Source: JBIOHJ01 sp044448905 (GTDB lineage Bacteria > Bacteroidota > Bacteroidia > AKYH767-A > OLB10). From it: a stretch of DNA of 20,537 nucleotides. This document shows positions 7,888-12,144 of the stretch, piece by piece; the stretch's first letter is position 1; the number at the start of each line of letters is the position of its first letter. Both the position numbers and the translations under genes were made by a program. Location of the stretch: contig JBIOHJ010000057.1 in the NCBI GenBank assembly GCA_044448905.1, positions 1 to 20,537 on the forward strand, in the 5' to 3' direction. Below the pieces are notes generated by a model, which saw nothing but the letters and a program-made list of their open reading frames with translations, was not told where the DNA came from and made no database searches.

Positions 7888-8499
7888 ATCGCAACATTTC
7901 ACAACAGCCGCCCATTTAACCCTAACTTCAGGCCTTACAACCGCTTTGGCAGAGGCCCGGTTAAAAAAGAAGATGAGCACAACATCAACGGGCGAATAAA
8001 AGCACCACGGGTACGGTTAGTAGGCGAAAACATTAAATCGGATATTTATTCGATAAGTGATGCCCTTAAAATTGCCGAGGATCTTGGAGTTGATTTGGTT
8101 GAAATTGTTCCCACTGCCGATCCCCCGGTTTGTAAAGTAATCGAGTACAAAAAGTTTCTTTACGAAAAGAAGAAAAAAGAAAAAGAGCTAAAATCTAAAA
8201 CAGCAAAATCAGTTTTAAAAGAAATCAGGTTCGGGCCTAATATTGATGAGCACGATTTTAATTTCAAATTAAAACACGCAATAAAATTCCTCGAAGAGGG
8301 CGCGAAAGTAAAAGCATTTGTAATATTTCGGGGAAGAGAGATGGCATATAAGGAACAGGGCGAAATTATCCTGCTCAAATTTGCACAGGCACTCGAAGAA
8401 TACGGAAAGGTTGAAATGCTTCCTAAATTAGAAGGTAACCGAATGTTTCTGCACATGGTTCCTCTACCTAAAAGAAAAAAAATAATTCATAATTCATAA
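7888..8499 (+). CDS. infC: Translation initiation factor IF-3, apparent ATC start
   Basis: IF3 binds the 30S subunit, prevents premature 50S joining and checks start-codon pairing. In-frame reading from ATC 7888 gives 203 residues: ATFHNSRPFN, an Arg/Asn-rich lead, EHNINGRIKAPRVRLVGEN (IF3 N-domain start), DLVEIVPTADPPVCKVIEYK (interdomain region) and a C-domain containing KLKHAIKFLEEGAKV. A stop in this frame at 7855 and no ATG or GTG before the N-domain mean a non-canonical start is required. AUU/AUC/AUA starts are the known hallmark of infC and allow IF3 to repress its own translation. ATA at 7870 is a weaker alternative because it lies before the Shine-Dalgarno. The final residues (IIHNS) are encoded by a 7-bp repeat. 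It lies in the thrS operon, 8 bp before rpmI. Confidence 0.95.
   Translation: MATFHNSRPFNPNFRPYNRFGRGPVKKEDEHNINGRIKAPRVRLVGENIKSDIYSISDALKIAEDLGVDLVEIVPTADPPVCKVIEYKKFLYEKKKKEKELKSKTAKSVLKEIRFGPNIDEHDFNFKLKHAIKFLEEGAKVKAFVIFRGREMAYKEQGEIILLKFAQALEEYGKVEMLPKLEGNRMFLHMVPLPKRKKIIHNS
8484..8497. repeat. Short 7-bp tandem repeat at the 3' end of infC
   Basis: Two perfect AATTCAT units are followed by a partial third (AATTTCC). The infC stop codon falls at the end of the second unit, and the repeat encodes the last IF3 residues. Short on its own; it gains weight from the five other arrays with a 7-bp period in this window. Confidence 0.5.
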
Positions 8500-8507
8500 T
8501 TTCCCAA

Positions 8508-8702
8508 ATGCCTAAGCAAAAAACAAATTCGAGCGCCAAGAAAAGATTTAAAGTTACCGGCACCGGTAAAGTTAAACGCAAACATGCTTTTAAAAGCCAC
8601 ATCTTAACTAAGAAAGAAACCAAGCGCAAGCGCAACCTCACTCATTCGGCATTGGTTGATAAAACGGATATGAAGCGGGTAAGCCGGATGCTGAACATTT
8701 GA
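8508..8702 (+). CDS. rpmI: 50S ribosomal protein L35
   Basis: L35 is a small basic structural protein of the large ribosomal subunit. The 64 residues show the family pattern: MPKQKTNSSAKKRFKVTGTG, then GKVKRKHAFKSHILTKKETK, ending RVSRMLNI. Length is normal (about 64-66). It lies 8 bp after infC and before rplT, the standard order. No Shine-Dalgarno precedes the ATG, so translation may depend on the operon transcript and an AT-rich leader, as is usual in this phylum. Confidence 0.97.
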   Translation: MPKQKTNSSAKKRFKVTGTGKVKRKHAFKSHILTKKETKRKRNLTHSALVDKTDMKRVSRMLNI

Positions 8703-8706
8703 GGAA

Positions 8707-8734
8707 GTCGGATGTCCGATGTCGGATGTCCGAT
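8707..8734. repeat. 7-bp tandem repeat (GTCGGAT/GTCCGAT) after rpmI
   Basis: Four units alternate GTCGGAT, GTCCGAT, GTCGGAT, GTCCGAT. It begins 4 bp after the rpmI stop and is non-coding. The two unit types differ only at the fourth base, so it is also a perfect 14-bp dimer repeat. Its GC content is well above the flanking AT-rich DNA. Confidence 0.9.
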
Positions 8735-8743
8735 GATAATTGA

Positions 8744-8778
8744 AAACATTAAACATTAAACACTAAACATTAAACTTT
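8744..8778. repeat. 7-bp tandem repeat (AAACATT) between rpmI and rplT
   Basis: Five 7-bp units: AAACATT, AAACATT, AAACACT, AAACATT, AAACTTT. It starts 9 bp after the GTCGGAT array, so two arrays with unrelated unit sequences but the same period are stacked in the leader of rplT. Confidence 0.9.
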
Positions 8779-8806
8779 AATTTAACCAGGTACTTAGCTT
8801 AAAGTT

Positions 8807-8823
8807 TCCCGCCTGAGGCGGGA
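8807..8823. promoter_or_regulatory. GC-rich hairpin in the rplT leader
   Basis: TCCCGCCT and AGGCGGGA pair around a single G, giving a compact hairpin 27 bp before the rplT ATG. There is no T run, so it is not an obvious terminator. It could be an mRNA structure in the L35-L20 spacer (L20 represses its own operon through leader RNA in other phyla) or a dispersed repeat. Neither is shown by sequence alone. Confidence 0.45.
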
Positions 8824-8849
8824 GCGCTAACGCCAAAAACAAAAACAAC

Positions 8850-9194
8850 ATGCCACGTTCAGTAAACAATGTAGCTTCGAGGGCAAGACGCAAAAAGCTG
8901 CTCAATCTTGCCAAAGGTAACTGGGGGCGCAGGGGTAATGTGCTTACCGTTGCCAAACACACCGTTGAAAAAGGTTTGCAGTATGCCTACCGCGACCGCA
9001 AAACCAACAAAAGAAATTTCCGCTCGCTGTGGATAGCGCGCATTAATGCCGGCATACGCGAACACGGAATGAGCTATTCTGAATTTATGGGAAAGCTGCA
9101 CAAAGCAGGCAATACGTTAAACCGTAAAGTGCTTGCCGACCTTGCCATGAACCATCCCGATGCTTTTAAAGCGGTGGTGGAATCGGTGAAGTAG
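8850..9194 (+). CDS. rplT: 50S ribosomal protein L20
   Basis: L20 binds 23S rRNA early in large-subunit assembly. The 114 residues match the family throughout: MPRSVNNVASRARRKKLLNL, KGNWGRRGNVLTVAKHTVEK, YAYRDRKTNKRNFRSLWIAR, and a C-terminal globular part ending FKAVVESVK. Length is normal. It is last in the thrS-infC-rpmI-rplT series and is followed by a rho-independent terminator. The 147-bp gap from rpmI is longer than usual and is filled with two repeat arrays and a hairpin. Confidence 0.98.
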   Translation: MPRSVNNVASRARRKKLLNLAKGNWGRRGNVLTVAKHTVEKGLQYAYRDRKTNKRNFRSLWIARINAGIREHGMSYSEFMGKLHKAGNTLNRKVLADLAMNHPDAFKAVVESVK

Positions 9195-9215
9195 GAAAAC
9201 TGAAATGAAATTTTA

Positions 9216-9250
9216 AAGGCTGCTTGTTGAAGGCAGCCTTTTTTGTTTGT
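9216..9250 (+). terminator. Rho-independent terminator of the translation operon
   Basis: Arms AAGGCTGC (9216-9223) and GCAGCCTT (9233-9240) enclose a 9-nt loop and are followed by TTTTTGTTTG. It begins 22 bp after the rplT stop. Confidence 0.88.
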
Positions 9251-9255
9251 TTTTT

Positions 9256-9303
9256 AACCTGACATGTAGTTTTAAAGCCTGTGGGCTGCTCTCTTGTCAG
9301 GTT
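9256..9303. repeat. Inverted repeat AACCTGACA...TGTCAGGTT (copy 1)
   Basis: Perfect 9-bp arms at 9256-9264 and 9295-9303 are separated by 30 bp and followed by TTT on the plus strand. It is the first of a cluster sharing the half-site AACCTGAC and could also act as a second terminator between the convergent genes. Confidence 0.7.
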
Positions 9304-9340
9304 TTTCTTCGGGTAAATTTATAAAATGGTTTTATTTTAA

Positions 9341-9372
9341 AACCTGACGGGGGCTGCGCAACCCGTCAGGTT
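9341..9372. repeat. Inverted repeat AACCTGACGGG...CCCGTCAGGTT (copy 2)
   Basis: Perfect 11-bp arms (9341-9351 and 9362-9372) flank a 10-nt loop. The downstream flank TCAGGTTGAATGA is repeated at 9988-10000, so more than the palindrome is duplicated. Confidence 0.8.
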
Positions 9373-9409
9373 GAATGAGAACAAATAATTAAACCTGTTT
9401 AAAGGATTA

Positions 9410-9907
9410 TTATTCCCAACTAACAGCATCGGCTTGCACAAGAACTAATCCGTTACTATTTTTAAAACCGGCACCGTCACAATCAACCCAAATGGTATCA
9501 CAGGACCAACAATTACCCCAACAATAACCGTGTCCACCATTTAAGGCAAAATTATCGCAACTTCCATTATCAGGGGCTATACAATGACAAATTACGCATT
9601 CTGCTTTGTTCTTTTCAGCTACTTGAGGAGGTTCGTTGGCTTCAAAAGAAATCATCCAGTAATTCTGCCCATCATCGGGAATTGTAAACCTTCGATCAAT
9701 AACGGGAATGTCTGTTTGATTTATAAACATCATATAAGTATCCGAACAATTTCCTTCCATTTCATCTATATGGTAATAGACAGTGCTTCCCTCATATCTA
9801 ATTGTCATTTGCGCACAACTGCCATTTTCTTTTCTTGATGTAAAAGTTTGAGCAGGTAGTGAATACACGAAATAGGTTAGAAATACAATTATAAATAGCT
9901 TCTTCAT
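9410..9907 (-). CDS. Secreted cysteine-rich protein of unknown function
   Basis: The product is 165 residues. It begins with a signal peptide (MKKLFIIVFLTYFVYSLPAQ), so it is exported. The mature part has ten cysteines: 31, 54, 104, 107, 109, 117, 129, 133, 136 and 143. Eight of them are clustered as CxxCxC, then a single Cys, then CxxxCxxC and another single Cys. This suggests a disulfide-stabilised or metal-binding module; the text cannot decide between them. The N-terminal half looks like a small beta domain (MTIRYEGSTVYYHIDE). No T9SS sorting tail or lipobox is present. It stands alone, convergent with rplT and flanked on both sides by members of the AACCTGAC inverted-repeat family. I recognise no family. 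Confidence 0.7.
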   Translation of the reverse strand: MKKLFIIVFLTYFVYSLPAQTFTSRKENGSCAQMTIRYEGSTVYYHIDEMEGNCSDTYMMFINQTDIPVIDRRFTIPDDGQNYWMISFEANEPPQVAEKNKAECVICHCIAPDNGSCDNFALNGGHGYCWGNCWSCDTIWVDCDGAGFKNSNGLVLVQADAVSWE

Positions 9908-10012
9908 TTTCTTGTTGTCAGAGTTTATAGTGCTGACACCGCACTTTTAGAAAATTAATTTAAAATAATTTGAATATGTCATAGAATTCAGGTTGAATGA
10001 ATTATTTATATT

Positions 10013-10054
10013 AACCTCACAGGAACTTCGCTGCGCTTCGCAACCTGTCAGGTT
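10013..10054. repeat. Inverted repeat AACCTCACAGG...CCTGTCAGGTT (copy 3)
   Basis: Arms at 10013-10023 and 10044-10054 pair with one mismatch; the loop is GC-rich (CTTCGCTGCGCTTCG). Same half-site family as the copies at 9256 and 9341. Confidence 0.7.
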
Positions 10055-10147
10055 TTAAACAAAGGACGGTAATTTGAATTTTCATTTTCATGCTAATTAG
10101 TTTTTAGTTTGCTAAAATATCATGCAATGATAAGTATAATTTTTTCA

Positions 10148-10191
10148 CACTGACAGGAACCGGACTCATGCCAGCCTGAACCTGCCAGGTG
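10148..10191. repeat. Degenerate inverted repeat CACTGACAGG...CCTGCCAGGTG (copy 4)
   Basis: Arms at 10148-10157 and 10181-10191 pair imperfectly (a gap and a mismatch). They resemble the other three copies closely enough to be a decayed member. Confidence 0.45.
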
Positions 10192-10228
10192 AAATTTCAG
10201 GTGAAAATATAAATAAAATGCTAATGAA

Positions 10229-10459
10229 ATGGATTACCCCCTGCCAGAAAGAAAATACCCATGTGCGGATTTGAAATACCCCTGTACTGAAATTAATTAC
10301 CCACAGGCCAAAAGAAAATACCTCAAGGCAGAAACTTTTCACCCCTGCCCGGAAATGCATTATTGGCAGAAAGATGAAGAGTACCCCTGCCCGGAAACGA
10401 ATTACCCCCCGCCAGAAACCAATTACCCCGACTTTTTGGCAGAAAATAAAGAATTATGA
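10229..10459 (+). CDS. Possible heptapeptide-repeat protein (YPxPExx)
   Basis: A 76-residue reading frame consists almost wholly of ten heptapeptides: DYPLPER, KYPCADL, KYPCTEI, NYPQAKR, KYLKAET, FHPCPEM, HYWQKDE, EYPCPET, NYPPPET, NYPDFLA, then ENKEL. Tyr-Pro at positions 2-3 and acidic Glu/Asp at 6 are the most constant; Cys recurs at position 4 in four units. Many unit differences are at third codon positions (TAC/TAT, TGC/TGT, CCG/CCA), which argues for protein-level constraint, but the complementary strand is also open (10166-10360), so non-coding repeat DNA is a live alternative. No signal peptide and no Shine-Dalgarno. It lies upstream of the 312-residue gene on the same strand, and its stop codon sits inside a 7-bp array. 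I know no function for this repeat. Confidence 0.4.
   Translation: MDYPLPERKYPCADLKYPCTEINYPQAKRKYLKAETFHPCPEMHYWQKDEEYPCPETNYPPPETNYPDFLAENKEL
10232..10441. repeat. Ten tandem 21-bp units
   Basis: Ten consecutive 21-bp units without indels; the clearest resemble AATTACCCCTGCCCGGAAAC plus one base. Units 8 (10379-10399), 9 (10400-10420) and 6 (10337-10357) are most alike, unit 7 (10358-10378) most diverged. The length never slips from 21, so a reading frame is kept on both strands. Confidence 0.92.
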
Positions 10460-10485
10460 ATGCTGAATGTTGAATTATGAATTTG
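10451..10485. repeat. 7-bp tandem repeat (GAATTAT/GAATGCT)
   Basis: Five units: GAATTAT, GAATGCT, GAATGTT, GAATTAT, GAATTTG. It starts 9 bp after the 21-bp array and includes the stop codon of the heptapeptide ORF (TGA at 10457-10459). Confidence 0.88.
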
Positions 10486-10893
10486 ATTTTCAAGGAGGAA
10501 AGGTACGGGTATTTTGAACCGTTAGTTTAAATAAAGTTGCGTAACGGGTTATGTGATTTGCTGCTATGAAAAAGTGTGTAAGGTTTAAGATATTTTTGAT
10601 TAAAAAAGGCGGAAAGGCGAGGAGAAAAGAAAAAATCTTACACCTGTTCGCGGATGCCGGAGGTGAATGGGGAACGGGAATTGGCAAACGGAAAATGATT
10701 TGTGGCAGGGCGCTGAAATGCATGCTGAGACTGTGTTTGGGAGATGCTGGACGGCAAATTAGATATCTTATTATAACGGAATGCATATATATAAGGAGCC
10801 GGAAAAGCGGTAAAAAAATTTTATTCAAACACTATAACCTTTCAAAAACCCTGCCGTAAGAATCCAAATATAAAACACTAAAAAATATTTACC
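10460..10893. other. Non-coding gap upstream of the 312-residue gene
   Basis: Apart from the 7-bp array at its start, this 434-bp stretch has no gene I can support. Two overlapping ORFs on opposite strands (about 97 and 112 codons) lack domain patterns and look like chance. An AAGGAGG at 10492-10498 is followed by no usable start. The last 30 bp before 10894 are AT-rich, as in other leaders here. Confidence 0.6.
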
Positions 10894-11832
10894 ATGAACA
10901 AATCTATTTATCCTACAGCACAGTCTGTACTCTATGACACCTGCAGAATTATCATGCAGAATTGTAAAAATCAACTTGCAGCGTTTACCGCATTCAGTGC
11001 TTTATACACGCTGGTGTTTGTTGACGCAGTAATTGCGGCAATAGGCCACTCAGAAAATATGCCAAGCGAAGCGGCACGCGCACTTGAGCATAAAACAAAA
11101 AGGAAGGAGCTTGAAGCCCTGGCAAAGGAGTGCCGCACGTTTTGGCAGGGGCTGAAACGTTATATTACCAAGGCATTTACCGAAGAGTATTGGGAGATGA
11201 ACTGGACGGCAGCGGGCTGGGCTGACTACGAACTGGCAAGCAATGATAATTGGGATAAGGTGAAGGCGATGATGCTTGCAGGCAGCCAATATATTGCAGC
11301 ACATGCAGCCGAACTTACGGCTATGCCGACAGGTTATGAAGCTGATTTTAACGCCAAGATGACTGAGTTTAACACAAAGTACGGAGAGTTTACGCAGGCT
11401 GAATTGGATGCACGCACAGGAACTGACGCGAAGATTACAGCCAATAATAAATTATACAACAGAGTGACGCAAGTGTGCCTTGACGGGCAGCATATTTTTG
11501 CCAATGATGAAAACCTGAGAGAGCAGTTTTCGTTTGAAAAGATGAGCGAACTGGTGCACGCTATAGGACCGGCAGGGCTGAAGGGAACTGTTACAAAGAA
11601 CGGACAACCCCAGCCGGGATTGATTGTGGAGCTTGAAAATGGCAACCTGAGCGTGATTACAGATGCAGAAGGCGAGTTTGATTTTGGCAACCAGCTTGCA
11701 AGCGGCACGGATACGATTGTTGTAAAGCAGGGAGATGAAATTTTGGCAGAGGAAGATGTTGTGATTCCTCCGGGAGTTACAAAGATTGAGGATGTTGAAA
11801 TTCCTGTTACTCCAACGCCACCTACCCCGTAA
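10894..11832 (+). CDS. Helical protein with a C-terminal carboxypeptidase-regulatory-like domain
   Basis: The product is 312 residues with no signal peptide, lipobox or T9SS tail. Residues 1-224 are mainly alpha-helical with many Trp, Ala and Lys (CRIIMQNCKNQLAAFTAF, AKECRTFWQGLKRYITKAF, ITANNKLYNRVTQVC). Residues about 228-292 form a small beta-sandwich of the carboxypeptidase-regulatory/CNA-B type: LKGTVTKNGQPQPGLIVELE, then VITDAEGEFDFGNQ and DTIVVKQGDEILAEEDV. A Pro/Thr tail (VTPTPPTP) ends it. Such beta domains are usually extracellular, so the absence of an export signal is odd. I think the N-terminal part belongs to a family found as paralogues in Bacteroidota, but its function is unknown to me. 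It sits downstream of the heptapeptide-repeat array and ends at a strong terminator. Confidence 0.88.
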   Translation: MNKSIYPTAQSVLYDTCRIIMQNCKNQLAAFTAFSALYTLVFVDAVIAAIGHSENMPSEAARALEHKTKRKELEALAKECRTFWQGLKRYITKAFTEEYWEMNWTAAGWADYELASNDNWDKVKAMMLAGSQYIAAHAAELTAMPTGYEADFNAKMTEFNTKYGEFTQAELDARTGTDAKITANNKLYNRVTQVCLDGQHIFANDENLREQFSFEKMSELVHAIGPAGLKGTVTKNGQPQPGLIVELENGNLSVITDAEGEFDFGNQLASGTDTIVVKQGDEILAEEDVVIPPGVTKIEDVEIPVTPTPPTP

Positions 11833-11853
11833 GGGTTAGGTCTTAAAAAAATG

Positions 11854-11882
11854 AACCCCGCAGAGATGCGGGGTTTTTTTTG
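11854..11882 (+). terminator. Rho-independent terminator
   Basis: Arms AACCCCGC (11854-11861) and GCGGGGTT (11868-11875) with loop AGAGAT are followed by a run of T. It lies 21 bp after the stop of the 312-residue gene. Confidence 0.92.
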
Positions 11883-12091
11883 TTTTTGTTTTGATTGGTT
11901 GGAAAAGTAATTCGCTTAGGCGAATTGATTCTTGAGCACGTGCCATTCCTTTTTGTCACTTTTTTCCTTGATGAAAAAAGTAACCAAAAAAATCAAGACA
12001 AAAATATGCTTCAGCCCACGGGCAACTGCAGGCTCGCATTTTTGTCGGGCTTGCACACATGAATTATAGCAGGCTGAGTGGTGAAGAAAAT
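11883..12091. other. Non-coding spacer, likely dispersed repeat element
   Basis: The spacer lies between two convergent genes and their terminators. A 62-codon minus-strand ORF (11916-12104) overlaps the terminator and inverted repeats and is not credible as a gene. The segment around 11950-12060 looks like a dispersed intergenic element that I associate with Bacteroidota genomes (a T-rich/A-rich inverted repeat followed by CAGCCCACGGGC and GCATTTTTGTCGGGCTTGC). That resemblance is from memory. Confidence 0.45.
11950..12004. repeat. Nested inverted repeats with alternative pairings
   Basis: Three overlapping pairings are visible. Outer arms TTTTTGTC (11950-11957) and GACAAAAA (11997-12004). 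Middle arms CTTGAT (11967-11972) and ATCAAG (11992-11997). A competing hairpin ACTTTTTTC (11958-11966) with GAAAAAAGT (11973-11981), whose loop is the CTTGAT arm. The two inner pairings exclude each other. Confidence 0.65.
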
Positions 12092-12124
12092 AAAAGCGCC
12101 TCACGTTGAAGCGGGGCGCTTTTT
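12092..12124 (-). terminator. Terminator after the S74/T9SS gene
   Basis: AAAAGCGCC (12092-12100) pairs with GGCGCTTTT (12115-12123). On the minus strand the arm is followed by TATTTTC; on the plus strand by TATTTAA. It lies 21 bp beyond the minus-strand stop at 12145. Confidence 0.75.
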
Positions 12125-12144
12125 ATTTAATTTGACAATGATTT

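Larger units (their letters stand above)
9908..10228. other. Non-coding AT-rich gap with inverted repeats
   Basis: No credible gene is present. It lies between the divergent cysteine-rich gene and the heptapeptide-repeat ORF, so promoters for both should be here, but no clear TAnnTTTG/TTTG pair was found. It contains two AACCTGAC-family inverted repeats and one solo half-site with flank (9988-10000). Confidence 0.7.

Noticed and set aside
7502..7915. Antisense ORF of 137 codons over the thrS end and infC start
   Set aside because: Shadow ORF; Ser/Phe/Leu-rich as expected from the complement of Lys/Glu codons.
8095..8499. infC starting at TTG 8095
   Set aside because: This start would remove the IF3 N-domain, which is clearly encoded upstream in the same frame.
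10166..10360. Minus-strand ORF of 64 codons across the 21-bp array
   Set aside because: It is open because 21-bp units keep all frames in phase. It gives a Phe/Trp/Val-rich heptapeptide but begins inside the array, and unit differences are less often silent in this frame as far as I can see.
10232..10441. CRISPR-like array
   Set aside because: Units are contiguous 21-mers that vary gradually, with no unique spacers and no cas genes nearby.
10492..10498. Shine-Dalgarno-like AAGGAGG
   Set aside because: The only nearby alternative starts (ATT, TTG) run into a stop within a few codons.
10490..10859. Overlapping ORFs of 112 (minus) and 97 (plus) codons
   Set aside because: They are antisense to each other, have no domain pattern, signal or credible leader, and composition like non-coding DNA.
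11916..12104. Minus-strand ORF of 62 codons
   Set aside because: It overlaps a terminator and nested inverted repeats and looks like a chance ORF in a dispersed intergenic element.
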